DNA of 64,000 nt from Nelumbo lutea (lineage: Eukaryota > Streptophyta > Magnoliopsida > Proteales > Nelumbonaceae): positions 112,232,855 to 112,296,854 of the forward strand of contig JAKGHH010000002.1 in NCBI GenBank assembly GCA_022828595.1, written 5' to 3'. Position 1 is the first letter of the stretch. Every line of letters starts with the position of its first letter. A program made the translations under genes and the position numbers. Below, one piece after another: positions 12,686 to 24,102 of the stretch. Under the pieces are notes generated by a model, which saw nothing but the letters and a program-made list of their open reading frames with translations, searched no databases and was not told the DNA's origin.

Positions 12686-13688
12686 TCATACATATACGGG
12701 AGGTCCAAGAAAAGAGGTAAGGTCAATCAGTTCGGGCTCCTCGTTCCCACCTGTAACATCAACAGGTTGGTCGGTCTCCATGGCATCCCCGACATCTTCA
12801 GTTGTCTCCTCTGTCGTCTCTTCACCGAGGTCATCAAGGTCACCGTCGCCGCTCCCCTCTTTGGAGTATGGATCCTTTGCTGCTTCGTCAGCCATCTCCT
12901 TAGTAACCCCAATGGTGGTGATAGACTTGAGGTTGAGGTCGGGAAAGTTATGCCGCATCAGCCATCTGTTAAGTTTGAAGTCCTTTCGGTAAGCCATAGT
13001 GTTACGAACTACGATGTAGTGCTTCTTCTAGGCTGAGAATTTGTTGGCAAAGTCATGCACTAATTTGTAACCAGGTTGGGAAGACATATAGTAACTTCAC
13101 CTATGGTTCGGGAGGATACAAGCGGAGTTCTTTTTAATAGAACAGATTGAAGAAAAAATGTTGAGGGTCAAGGGACGGTTATAGTCATGAAAAAGGGAAA
13201 TGGTACCTACAGTGTTGCGGATCAAGTTGGAGTGGAGCTGATCTATGGCGATATCAAAGAACTTGACGACCTCGATGTTAAAGGGGTGAAGTGGGAAACG
13301 CAGCCCAGCTGCGAGTTGCGAGCTGCTCCTTGAACACCACGATCTCGTCGTGGTCATGGCCCTAGGAAAACCTTCCTAAGGGGATTCTATAGACAAGGTT
13401 GTCAGGGAGCTTATAGCGAGCTACTAAGGACAAAAGTCTATCGGTTGTCATCGTGGAAGGACCGAAGCTATCCAGATCCCGAGTCTGACGCGAAGTGGAA
13501 ACCCCTTTACCGAAAGCTTCGTATTCTTGCTGGTGTGTGTCCACCTCGGACGGGTTGGAGTCCGAGCCCCATACTGAGGCATTCACCTTGGCAGATTGAG
13601 ACTCTTCACCCTGCGCCGAGGTCCTCACCTCAGCTCCGGTAGACTCTTCACTAAAGTCAAAAAGGCTACCTGTGCTAGTACTAGATAT
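12686..13688 (-). pseudogene. Antisense ORF of Tat element A (PF04195-type, decayed)
   Basis: Read leftwards from 13688, where the ancestral ATG is now ATA. Parts: an acidic N-terminus (FDFSEESTGAEVRTSA), the gypsy-type antisense domain (LPDNLVYRIPLGRF, then AAGLRFPLHPFNIEVVKFFD and RPLTLNIFSSICSIKKNS), and a C-terminal block (DFKLNRWLMRHNFPDLNLKS) followed by an acidic tail. I recognise the middle domain as the family catalogued as 'putative gypsy type transposon' (Transposase_28, PF04195); its role is unknown. Compared with element C, the linker, basic patch and coiled coil are deleted. Frameshifts separate the blocks. Confidence 0.72.
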
Positions 13689-14178
13689 ACCGAGCTATTT
13701 AAAGGCAGATAGGAAATGGAGAACAAGAACAAAATGAACTCACCTAAGAACCCAAGTGGAGATTGGAAGCGACCACGACAATACAGGAGTAGGAGACACC
13801 AACCTGGAGATAGATGCACAGCCTCAAAATTTGGATACGCAATGTGTGGTGAAGAAATGGGCCCCTCCATGCCTCTATTTATAGCCGTAATGCCCAGGGT
13901 TCAATGGTTGAGAACTTGGGCGATCCAATGGCTCTCGTGGAAACCGGTTGCACGCCTATCAAGATCGAAACCGGTTGAGTGCGTGCTCTAGCGTTCATTG
14001 AGTTCATAAACCGTGTGACGTTCGCGCACCCTCGGTACGTGATTTGTTAGCCCGATCGAGCCAAGCGAGTCAGTCCGGTCCAACCAAAGAACCGCTCTTC
14101 CAACTGACAAAGTTCAAGCCAATTCCACCTAGCCTCGCCGTGAAATCCTTACATCGAGTCGGGACCCCTGGCACGAGG

Positions 14179-14190
14179 ACTGGGGGGCAA
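14179..14190 (+). other. Polypurine tract of element A
   Basis: ACTGGGGGGCAA immediately precedes the 3' LTR start TGATAAGG, the expected position for plus-strand priming. Confidence 0.7.
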
Positions 14191-14191
14191 T

Positions 14192-14741
14192 TGATAAGGG
14201 GTGATTTGGCCCAACCTAATGAATAAAAGACACATGGATGCGACCTTCTAGCCACGCTATGACTCAACACCTCTCACCACCTCGATAGACCGGGCCACTT
14301 CGGGCACCTCAGTCAACGCGAGTAGAACCAGAGTTAAGGGACCTTGGTAACTGCATACGCCGAAGTGGGACACGGTGGATTCTAGAAGCTCGCCTACGGT
14401 TCCCGAGCCTTCTAGGATTATACTACATAATTGTAGGACTTATCATCATCCCGCTTGAATTGGATGGAAGCAATAAGCCTTATCAGTTAACAGGATGGCC
14501 ACCATATGAAATGAAACAGACTCCTACCTCTCGCTCCGAAGATCCCAGAAAGACCCCTTTGGACTCACGACAGCTCAACTATATAAGGTTTTTGAATCCC
14601 CTAATACAAGCATCGGAGCGACCTCGTCAAGTTAGCCACCTCAGGTTCTCTGCTTTGTCTTCTTGCAGTTCGAACCAGCTCGCTACGCGGCCAGCTTCCA
14701 GATAACCCTCCAGCTAGGAGCTCTTAGATCATGCACCATCA
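14192..14741 (+). repeat. 3' LTR of element A
   Basis: Starts TGATAAGGGGTGATTTGGCC and ends GCACCATCA. It is 550 bases, against 629-630 for the LTRs of B. The shortfall is a deletion of roughly 75 bases at the AATACAAGCATCGG junction, where B has ACACAAGGTACG up to ACTTAAGCATCGG. A TATATAA box lies at 14580-14586. Next to the LTR end is TCATT, close to the ACATT after element B. Confidence 0.9.
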
Positions 14742-15426
14742 TCATTTATTTTGCATGAAACCATTGTTTTGGTTTCAACATTTATCAAATAAATAATAAA
14801 AAAAGAAACACTTTGATTTTTGTGCATGAGGTGTTGCATGAAAATTTTCAATCATTATTGAAATGAAATGCTTAGTTGGAGCATTATAAGTTGAGGTGAA
14901 AGATAGCTTAAGAAATGTAATAATTATAATCGTTTGTGACAAGTAGGCGCCAATAGACCCCACATCAACATAACAGTTAAAAAATGCCTAATTGTTGGGG
15001 GAAGCTTTAAAAAATAACTTCCTGAAGGTAGGTGTGCATAGAGACCAAATTCACCTTTTGCTATACTCGATGCATACGAAAGAACATAAGAGGAGAAATA
15101 CTGAAGTAACGTAAGCATTTATTAACACCTACGGTTCCAAACACCCTCTAAATTAATGTTTATATGAAAAACACGCACCTATAAACGTCCACGAATCAAA
15201 CACATACTGACATACAATTTCAGCTTACGTTTATTGAGTAAACATTTATTGACGGTGCCACATAGGCACCCCATCAGCAAATACTTCATTAATTGCATTT
15301 GTGTATATCGAAGTTTGCACCTCTCTCGTTTCAAGAAGCTTCATTTTGGAGCTTACCAAAATGGGTAGGCGTTTATTGGCATTTTGCTGATATGGTGCCT
15401 AATGGCACCTATGTTTCATAAACGCT
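14742..15426. repeat. Repeat X flanking element A (matches 35083-35870)
   Basis: This non-coding segment follows the 3' LTR of A and aligns along its length with the segment after B: ATTTATTTTGCATGAAACC, then GTTTCAACATTTATCAAATA, and at the far end GGTGCCTAATGGCACCTATG. By eye the first 160 bases differ at only a few positions. Internal inverted modules (TGCCACATAGGCACC and GGCACC words) suggest a non-autonomous DNA transposon, but its ends are not defined. Confidence 0.7.
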
Positions 15427-16002
15427 TGTGGACGTGACCTGCCAGCTAAGTGACAGATCGGCGTATGGAGTTACGTCAGTAGAGCAGGGGACCTCGGTCA
15501 CCCGGTCACTCCGAAGCTCGGAGTACCTTGGTACCCACTTGCGCCAAGGTGCCAAGTAACCGAACACAGAAACTCAACGGTCATCTCCGAACTTCTCGGG
15601 ATCACGCCGCATAATCGTAAACCTTATCCTCATCTCGCCCACATCGGAGGGAAACGATAAACCTCATTAATTAGTGTGCTACTCTCCCAATAATGCGGAA
15701 CGGATACATACCTCATGGGTTGTAAGTTCCGGGAACGTCTCGCGTGACCTACCGCAGTCCAGCTATATAAAGAAATCAACTCCCAAGACCTAGATAGGTG
15801 CGATTATTTATTCACTAGCATTCTAGCACTCAAGTATTCAGCTCGCAACCATAATACAATACTGACTTAAGCATCGGAGCGACTTCGTCGGGTTAGCCAC
15901 TCTGGGTTCTTTGATCCTCTATCTTGCAGCTTGGTCCAGCTCACCATACGACTAAGGTCCAGATCATCTTCCAGCTAGAAGCTTCCAGATCGTGCACAAT
16001 CA
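15427..16002 (+). mobile_element. Solo LTR (5'-trimmed) of a related Tat subfamily
   Basis: Ends GATCGTGCACAATCA, like the B LTR end, and shares the block AGCATCGGAGCGAC, GGGTTAGCCACTC and CCAGCTAGAAGC. The first half is quite different from A, B and C. TATATAA is at 15764-15770. No internal domains or second LTR are adjacent, and no target duplication is visible, so it is probably a recombined and trimmed LTR. Confidence 0.78.
15764..15770 (+). promoter_or_regulatory. TATA box of the solo LTR
   Basis: TATATAA in the context CCAGCTATATAAAG, at the same relative place as in the LTRs of A, B and C. Whether it is active is unknown. Confidence 0.55.
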
Positions 16003-17487
16003 CATCCTACTGTGTATTGGAAACATTTCTCCATAAATATTAAATACAAATATAGAAGATATTTCTGATGTGCAATCAAGACATACCGTAAGATCGGTAT
16101 GAGGAACAGATCCGAACTCCGTGGGAATTGGGATAACCGAGCGATCGGGTTTACCCATTGCTACCACAGCTGTGACTAAATAGCCCAATGGTTTCATTAT
16201 AGACCATCTTTCTGGTGTGAGACTTGTTTGACGACTAATCATGCAAACAATGCCTAATGATGCATATCGATTAAGTGGTTGTAAAATTTAGAATTGAAAA
16301 TTGTTGAACACCAGTCAGCAGGTTGAGTTGTGACACTTTCCATTAGCTAGTTCTTCTTTTGCAAAATTGCCATTAGCTAGTTGATTGCTTTATATAGTGC
16401 TAACTTTGCTTCATAAGTTCATATACTTTAGGGTAAAAAAAAAAAAAAGTGCACCAATTTTGCCAGAAGTAACGTGAAGCTTAACGTGTTTTTGTCCTTT
16501 TTTTTACTTTTACAAGCAAATATGCACGTGCAATGATGATGATGATATCTGTCCAATTTTTTTTTAATATTTATTTTTTACTAATTTTTTAATATTTCTA
16601 TATATAAAAAATATTTTATTTATCATATTTGTTCTGTTCAATATGATGCATATAAAATATTATAGATGTGCTTAAATTTCTTTTACAAAAATTATGTAAT
16701 ATTTTTGCAATTTTTTGTGTTCTATCTTTTTATAATTTATTATTTAATTATTCATTAAGGATTGACACAATTAACTTGAAAAGGAATCAGAATTTACTCC
16801 TAACAAGCATGGTTCTCACACTGACCTCACAACACATTCCACCTAGACCTGTTAATGGGCTGGACTGCTTGGTTTTTTCCAAAATTCTAATGGGTCAGGC
16901 CCAAAGCCTGAGCCTGAAACCGTATAAAGTCGAGCCCAAAGCCCTGCTAGAACAGGTCTAATCCTCTTATGCATTCGGAACATGCTCCCATGAATAACAA
17001 CATACAAGTATGGGAAATGTTCACAATATGTGACTTGGACATGCTGCGAGGTTGGTGTTAGGTGCAGATCCCATCTACTTGGAAAGGTTGAACTATTGAC
17101 TTAACATCAAATAGGAAAATATTTTATTTTTACATCAATTTAAAATTGTATATTTCATTTCTATCATCAATAAAAACAATTCTTGTTTATTACACATTTT
17201 TTTTTAATATGATTAACGAAAAGTATTAGAGATGTTCTCAAACTTTTCTTCATTTTTTAAATTTTGTATCTATTACTATTTCAGCATTTTTATTATTTAA
17301 CTATGATATCATGGAATCACCTATTTGATCGAGATGGTTAAATTGCTTACTCACCACCTACGAAAAATAATTTCATTTTTTTGGTCTGTTTTAAAAAACA
17401 TGAATTTTATTGTTATAAGTATTTGATATATATCTAATTAGTAGAATTTATTGGTGAGAAAAAATATATTAGATATAAGATTTAGTG
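16003..17487. other. AT-rich intergenic sequence
   Basis: No gene supported. It contains the short MITE at 16844-16960 and several long A/T runs. Confidence 0.5.
16844..16960. mobile_element. Short TAGACCTGTT-ended MITE
   Basis: Left end TAGACCTGTTAATGGGC; right end AACAGGTCTA, its inverse over about 10 bases. The core is rich in GGCCC/GAGCCC words, as in the larger element at 35964-36512, whose ends read GACCTGTTCATGGGCC. Probably a deleted member of that family. Confidence 0.6.
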
Positions 17488-17500
17488 TGAGAGAATGAGA

Positions 17501-17628
17501 ATTTTTTTTTCCTTTTTGGTATTTGGTGTTACATGCACCCTACTAAATAATAACCCCCCTCCCCCAAGTTGGTAGTTGCGGGAATCAAATCCATATCAGT
17601 GTTAGAGTGAGCCAGCCAACATACTAAC
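17501..17628 (-). mobile_element. tRNA-related SINE with perfect 13-base target duplication
   Basis: The element is bracketed by an exact 13-base direct repeat, TGAGAGAATGAGA, at 17488-17500 and 17629-17641. On the minus strand it starts with a box-A-like TAGTATGTTGG, has a box-B-like GATTTGATTCC, and ends in an A-rich tail (AAAAAGGAAAAAAAAAT). Its 3' half (ACCAACTTGGGGGAGGGG, then GGTTA) resembles that of the SINE at 52877-53005. The head is short, so 5' truncation is possible. Confidence 0.85.
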
Positions 17629-18333
17629 TGAGAGAATGAGAGTTAATGCCTTAAATAAAATTAAGACTTAATGAGATGGAACTAAATAAGGTAAAAAGTA
17701 ATAGTTCACATTACATTTTCTTCCCTCACAATTAAACAATGACCAAATTCATAAATATGGGTATTTTTAACAAAAACAGAAAAAAAAAACAAAAAAAACA
17801 GAGCCATTTTAGTAAAAAAAAAAAAGTTCTACCCACTCGTTCTTAATTATATATAATAGTAATATAGATTAAGAACTTGGAGGCGCAATAGCATTCAGTC
17901 ATTCATCAAACATGATTGGAGTAATAAAAGCTGACCCAAAAAATGATGAACCTTGGGCTTCATTTACCATAGACAATTGTAGAAAGCTTAAAGCTAAACC
18001 TCTTCGGGCTTTGAGAATAAATTGAGAAAATGGCTTCTTCATGCCATAAAAAATACCTATTATATACAAGAGGTTGTCATCTGCCAGTATAAATGACAAG
18101 GTTGTGAACACCGTGGAACGCAGGGGGTAGGGGATCCACCCCCTCCCCCACCAAAATTAAAAAGGTTCTGAAAACATCCTTTATATATGTTGTAGATGAT
18201 ATGAGGTGCCTACCATCCAAACAGAGCGCCCCCCCACACACACATACAGTGACACACACACATGAGCAATCCTTCTTCCACCTTGCTCAAATGTATTCTG
18301 TTGTAGTTCCATTGTTTCAATCTGAGCTCTACC

Positions 18334-21300
18334 TTAGAATATAGGATTTGCGAGCTTGAAATTACGCTTTCCTAAGAATGGGCCTATTAAAGCATCCATC
18401 TGAGAGCTAATAACACTAGCAATACGGAAACCTTGATTCAGCAGTTCTGCCCTTCTTTTGGAAAAGAATTTCCAGCTATCCATTTGCATCTCATCATCCG
18501 ATCTGCAAGAACAATAGCCTTCAACCAAGCTTGTTGGCAACACTCGTAAATATCACACAAACATTAAAAAAAATACTGGTCTTTGGATGGAAAAATAAAA
18601 TGCTCAGACTCCATTACACAACCATGCATATGAGGTAGTGTACTGATTTTGCTAACCTCTCAAGTTAATAACAGTGCTGGAAAAAACTACCACCAGGGTA
18701 TTACAAATCGGACCATTAAGACAAATAGGGAATATTTAAATCCACCAACAAATGGACCCAAGAAAGGATCCATCTAGGTTCACATAAGTTCAGAACTGAA
18801 TATAAATCCATTAGAAAAATGCAATGAAAAAACTGAGGTAATTATTGTAGAGTCGTCTCTCTTAACACTAGTTGAAGGATTAGGTTGTTCAGATTTCCGA
18901 CAAGGTAAATCTAATGTGGAAGTTGATCAAAAGATAATGAGTTTAAAAAGGACAAAGATGCAGAGGGACCTGACAAAAGTATCTGCATTGATACGTGCAT
19001 ATAAGCATAAGAAACAGTCAACCAATGGTAGTCAATATAGAAATGCCATTTTCTTTCTTTTAGTTTGGGATCAAAAGCACTAGAAAGTCTCGCCCAAGGA
19101 AGAATTGTATCCTGCACAATCCAAAGAAACTACAGAACATGCAAAGTAAGGAGTCTAAAAGCTATAGGTTCCCAGTCCAATGGTAAAATTGTGAACTCAG
19201 ATTTTCTTTTCTTTTTGTCTTCTTATTTTAAAGATGTAATAATAGATTCAATATATAGAATTGGTTCACAGGCACCATAAAAATGGTACATGTACCAACT
19301 ATGGAAGATGTATTCATCCATATCCTGAAGTGGTTAAGATAAACTCTGGGTTAGGTTTTTGGAACTTCTTCAAGGGTCCACTGACAACAGTGTCACAAAA
19401 GAAATTTTCAGGTACCCCAGCTTGAGATTTTCCCTTGGAGATTATAATGATCATCAATTTGACCACCATGGCCTTCAAAAGAACCTTGTAAAGCCATTTG
19501 TGGCCATCAAATCAAAACAAAATATGACAAATGATTACCCATGCTATTTGGAGAATAGTTGATTAATTTTCTCAAAAAGTTCCACCACATGTGCAAGTAA
19601 ATGAAGTAAATCAAGCAATCAACGTTTTGGATTTTCTAAGTCAAGTTAGGAAAAGGAAAATGTCTCAGGTGTCAAAACAAAATTTGAAAAAATTCTCCCA
19701 GAGAACATAAGGTAAACAAGATCACAATTTTCACATATTAACTTCTCTACACTAGATGGAGGACAATCACATTGATTCATCTATAAGTTCTACATAGTGT
19801 TTTAAAAACAAGCATCTAGATGCATGGGGCATGAGGCTAAAGCTTCATGAATTACCTAAAAAATAAGCATAAGAGGAATGGTTTGTATAGGAAGAGAATA
19901 TAAAGGAATGAATGATCACACATTTTCCTGAAAGTGCTTCTTTCAGGCATGAGCCACATACACTTTAAAACACTGGTTCAACATGCAAAATTTCATAATG
20001 GATCCAGTTCCCTAGATCTCCAGAAAACTGAAGATAAGTGTTGTTCAATAATAGAAGTATCCTTAACTAGAACAATCTTAAAACCTAGAAATATCCCCAG
20101 GATAGAAGAGTAATCAAGTTACTATCTTTTCTGTTTTTTGTAGGCATTATGGGGGATGTTGGGGTTTATATAGACTAGAAATTCAATACTTATCCCCGTT
20201 TCATTTTGTTGTCCATTTACATAAGGTCAAGGATATAAAGGGAAGCACAGTGCACAAGGCTCCCACCAATGTGGGGTCTGGGGAGGAACAGATATACGCA
20301 GCTTTACCCATGCACATACAGAGAGGCTGTTTTCAAGATTTGAACCCTGGTCACCCAGGTCAAAATGGAACAACCCAACTGTTGTGCCAAGGCCCAGCCT
20401 CTTTCTGCAAGGTTTTCCAAAGGATCAAGGACATGTTACCTCATAATCAAAGATGGCCATCCTCCATATCCTGCAGAAATGAGTTCTTTTGTGGTAGTAT
20501 TACACTGTTCCTCTGTCTTCCTAGTTATAAAGATCAGGGACCGCCCACTAGATTGGAGCTTCATTAACAATCTTAGATAACGCATGTGAGCCAGATGCCT
20601 CACCTCTCCAACACAATCATTCCTGTCATGCTGTCCAGATCTGTGTCAAAAAGACAGGAAGCTAGCTATTTTATCAGCAATAATGATCAAAGAACTTTAT
20701 CAATTAATAAAAGAAGAAAATAGAAAATAGACATCCCATGCCTCTGTAAGTTGGATAGAAAGCCACCAAATCAAGGATGGACTTGCTTTTGCAGAGAGAT
20801 GGAGTACAGTCTGGGGATGACAAGTGTTAGAACGCAGGCTCAAGTTTGAGAGTGGCAGCTTCATGTTAAACATGCCAGAGGTTAGGTCCATTTCCAGTGC
20901 AACCGTCCCAATACCATGGATTGTTTATACCAGCATTAGGTAAATGTCTTTTTATATGGAGTGAAGCCTAGAGCATTCTAGGCAAAAAAGGATCTCTCTA
21001 GACCAAGTTCCCACCCAAAATTTTCCACTGTCCTAATGGAAGTGGAATCATACCTGATGCGTTTTCTCAAAATGTGGATGGATGGCATCTATAGCTTTCC
21101 AAAGGCACCTTACAATCACTCTACTAGCTAAAGTAAATTCCCCAATTGTTCTCATAAAGTCAATATCTTCTCTTAATGATTAAATGCCAAACACTTTGAT
21201 ATTCATCAGGAAACTTCTAAAGTAACTTTCCTAACAAATAACAATTATGTATTTCTGTCACTCTCTAATGCCAGGCCATAGTCTTCCTTCTTCCTATTAA

Positions 21301-22880
21301 TAGTTATCCGGTTCACAAAATAATCATTTTAGGAATCCCCAAACTCCATGGAAGTTCTTAATTATTTTATCAATTCTTTTGATGGATTTCATAGGAGAAT
21401 GAGAGGCTATCAGAAAATAGATTGGAAGAGAATTAGCTTTTAAAGCTGAATCTGATTTTTGGTTGGCAATGTTCTCACAGTAGTAGGACATTTATGTAAT
21501 CATTGACAGAATATGCAGATTATTGATCAAAACCATGCACCCAGCAGTAAAAATATTCCCTAAACAAAGTAAATGTGAATTCAAACATGGCATGAAGAGA
21601 AGGTCAGACTTGATAAACTGAAAATATGGAAACAACATAGAAGAATATTCTTCTCCAATTTGTTTGGACTATTTTATATTTCATAACCCCCAGAAAATAT
21701 GATTTAAGCTTAGATCGATGCCATTTATGTTTTATTACTCACAACAGTAATCTTCAAAAGGTGGAGAAGACAATGCTATCAACAGAATAAGTCAAGAGGG
21801 CTTAAAAAAATTACCTCAACAGCAATGGATGTGTATGATGAGGATTGGAGGGAAACATATCATCTATATCAATCAAGATAACATCCAAACCATCATCCTC
21901 TGGTGCCAAATTTCTAAAGTAGCTCTCAGCAACCAGCATGGTCAAGTTCAAATCTCTCAGATATTGACCTTCTCTGAAGTACCAAATGGCATATGTCTTA
22001 CAAATGGTTGGAAACTCATCCAGTTCCAAGTTGTCAACCTCCACGTGTAGAGCAAAAGCTTTGCAATAATCAAAGTCATCAATTGTTTTCCTGAGCTCAA
22101 TAACCCCAGCATTCCTATTTTCACAGGATTGTAACATGACAGCCAATGCTACCAGCACCGTTATAAATAAAACCCCAACTGTTACAAGTGTTGCAATGAA
22201 GACTATTGCAGCTAAAGATGTGAGATAGAAACCTGGCTCTATCAAATAACCACTGCTTCCCATTTCTGCACCCAAAAAGAAGAAAAGGTAAAGAAATAAC
22301 TGCTGGGGTATGCCATTCAATTGGTCTAATGCATTGGCAATTAGGTGACCATAAGACAAATGCATTTCCAAAAATTCTTGGTATCAGCCATTAGGTGTAT
22401 TTTGCATGTCTACCGATGCATTGGCAACTGTACAGACATGCAAAGATATTGATATTCCATTCAACTGATCCAATGGAATATTATATGCCAAATTGATACC
22501 ACTTGTGATCTTAACTATCCAGGTTGGATCTTTTTCTGACCCATTCCTCATGTTATTCATCACATCAAAAAATGCATCCAGTCAAATTGAATTCTGTAGA
22601 CAAGGTCATTGGATGGGACCGATTGACATATTGAATAGTAGATCTCATTCCCCTCCACAAGCACCATGTCAATCAATTTGCCAATGGCATCTGGTTTTAA
22701 TGGTCAATAAACTAGGTACTTCAGAAGCTTCATCAATTAAAAAAAATAAAAATAATAAATAAAAACGCATGCATTCAAAAGAAGCTGACAAATTATTAGG
22801 ATTAACATACCAGAACGTTCTCTACTCAAAAGACTTGGAGTAGAGTTCCCACGCTCCATTTCATTTTCCAAAGAAGACAT
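18334..22880 (-). CDS. HAD-superfamily (acid phosphatase-like) membrane-anchored protein, 4 coding exons
   Basis: Coding exons on the minus strand are 22811-22880, 21815-22265, 20440-20640 and 18334-18502. All introns are GT-AG, and the sum is 891 nt, giving 296 residues plus stop with no disruption. The start is the first ATG after a likely 3' splice site at 22897. Residues 38-68 form one hydrophobic membrane segment ([17 protein letters not shown]). A HAD motif [12 protein letters not shown], has D156 and D158; T213 in LIFITRK fits motif II, and [11 protein letters not shown] begins the last conserved block. The closest family I recall is Arabidopsis At2g39920-like 'HAD superfamily, subfamily IIIB acid phosphatase', of similar length. 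A phosphatase activity is inferred from the family, not shown. The protein ends soon after KLANPIF, perhaps slightly early. Intron 3 carries an Au SINE. Confidence 0.88.
20236..20396 (-). mobile_element. Au-type SINE in intron 3 of the HAD gene
   Basis: The minus strand shows the Au SINE blocks in order: GGGCCTTGGCACAACAG, TGTTCCATTTTGACCTGGG, GGGTTCAAATCTTG (box B), AAACAGCCTCT, GGGTAAAGCTGCGTATA, CCCCAGACCCCACATTGG, and GTGCACTGTGCTTCCC. It lies about 45 bases downstream of the exon 3 donor at 20439, in the same orientation as the host gene. Au SINEs are widespread in angiosperms. Confidence 0.88.
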
Positions 22881-23367
22881 GGTTCAAGTAGTATATCTGA
22901 AGAAATATATCACTGAGATGGAACCAGTAGAAAGTCTATGTGATCCTCTCACAGATGAATAGTCCAAACAAACAGAAAATCAGGTATATTTAATGCACCC
23001 CAAAATCAGACGACTGGTAATTAAGAATATGGGAAGTTAACAATGTCCAAGGTACAGCAAATATAGCTCAGATTCCTTGCCTGCCACATTAATAAAGATT
23101 GGAAGGCATGAGAAGCTCCAACTTCCATTGAAATGGATTAAGCAATTTCAGATGCCACTCGATAGGAGGCCATGTGGACAGGCCATTTCCATATTCACCC
23201 TCCAATAGTCACCTCCTTTTTGTAAAACTGGCAATTGATTGGGAAATTAGAACTCCACACCTGATGTAACTTGGAGGGGGATTCAACTCATTCCAAAGGG
23301 GCACCATTAATTGAATTATTCAAACCATTGAAAATTAACATCGAAGGTAATTCAGGAAGAAGCTTAC

Positions 23368-23540
23368 CTGAGAGCGAGACGAAATAAGATGTTGTGATCC
23401 CTGGACCGGGTTGAATGTGAAAGAGAATCAATCGATATAAACAACAGAAATTGAAATTCTGCCATCGATCGATCAAAAGCGCTCCCACTCTCTTTCTCTC
23501 TCTAATCTATCTTTCGTCTCCTCATGCTCCGGCGGTAATC
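23368..23540 (-). other. Probable 5' UTR exon of the HAD gene
   Basis: On the minus strand a strong donor, CGCTCTCAG|GTAAGCTTC, lies at 23367/23368. It pairs with the acceptor TTTCTTCAG at 22897, 17 bases before the ATG. That would give a 5' UTR intron of about 470 bases. The upstream limit is a guess from the change to CT/GA-rich leader-like sequence (GAGAGAGAAAGAGAG near 23490-23510). cDNA evidence would settle it. Confidence 0.5.
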
Positions 23541-24102
23541 TGAAGTCCAGTCTGTTCATCAGTCATCACTGAGTTCACTTTTGCTACCACAGTCGTAACG
23601 CAGGGCTAAAATGGAAAATCATGGCCTTAGATGTAATTCAGTGGCCTGTGGCCCCACCAACACGTCATTTCATATAATTAAAGGTGGGCCACGGCAACAC
23701 ATCAAAGGTATGCCCTTGCTCATATCCAACGGCTGAAAACCTCCACTGACATACCTCTCTCCATAACAATAACACATATAATGACGATTGCACATACCAT
23801 ACGAATTTAGGACGAAGCTTCCGTGAGTTGCATAAATTCGTTGCTTATAAAGGCGAGTAGGGGATAAGTAACATCCGCAGTTAGTACTAACGAGTAACAA
23901 AATAAAACGACCTTGAGTGAGAAATTTCCAAACTGACCTTGAACTGTTAGGACTTTGACTTAAAGACCCTTAGTTTTGGTAGGAAGCTGACTTGCACACG
24001 TTTTCCGCCGATATAGGAAACAAACTCGTTTTTCTGAAAGAAAGAAGGAAAGAAAGATTTGTTTGGTATTTCCTTGTATCTTGTTGAGAAATTGGTTCTG
24101 AG
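23541..24102. promoter_or_regulatory. Shared promoter region between divergent genes
   Basis: About 560 bases separate the presumed HAD 5' UTR (minus) from the F-box start codon (plus). No long ORF or transposon is present here. A plausible bidirectional promoter; no individual element is claimed. Confidence 0.4.

Larger units (their letters stand above)
5863..14741 (+). mobile_element. Ty3/gypsy Tat-lineage LTR retrotransposon A, 5' LTR lost
   Basis: Order on the plus strand is primer-binding site, gag, protease, RT-RNase H, a second RNase H, integrase, a 30-base tandem repeat, an antisense ORF, polypurine tract and 3' LTR. The second RNase H between RT-RNase H and integrase, plus the antisense gene, is the hallmark of the Tat/Retand group. 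Only about 12 bases of the 5' LTR end remain before the primer-binding site. Every reading frame is broken by stops and frameshifts, so the element is dead. Domains resemble those of elements B and C. Sequence beyond the 3' LTR matches the sequence beyond B, suggesting A and B descend from one insertion. Confidence 0.92.

Noticed and set aside
12421..13036. Plus-strand ORFs of 99-125 residues
   Set aside because: They are shadows of the antisense ORF of element A, whose minus-strand frame matches elements B and C.
17899..18111. 70-residue minus-strand ORF as an extra exon of the HAD gene
   Set aside because: The gene already ends in frame at 18334; no convincing donor before that stop leads here. 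At most it lies in a 3' UTR.
20220..20430. Target duplication of the Au SINE (AAGGTCAAGGA and AAGGATCAAGGA)
   Set aside because: The two words differ by an indel and the right one is over 20 bases from the SINE head, so I do not claim it.
21811..22371. A single 186-residue ORF as the whole gene
   Set aside because: Its start lies in an intron and its end runs past a GT donor. The proper gene splices exon 22811-22880 to 21815-22265 and onward.
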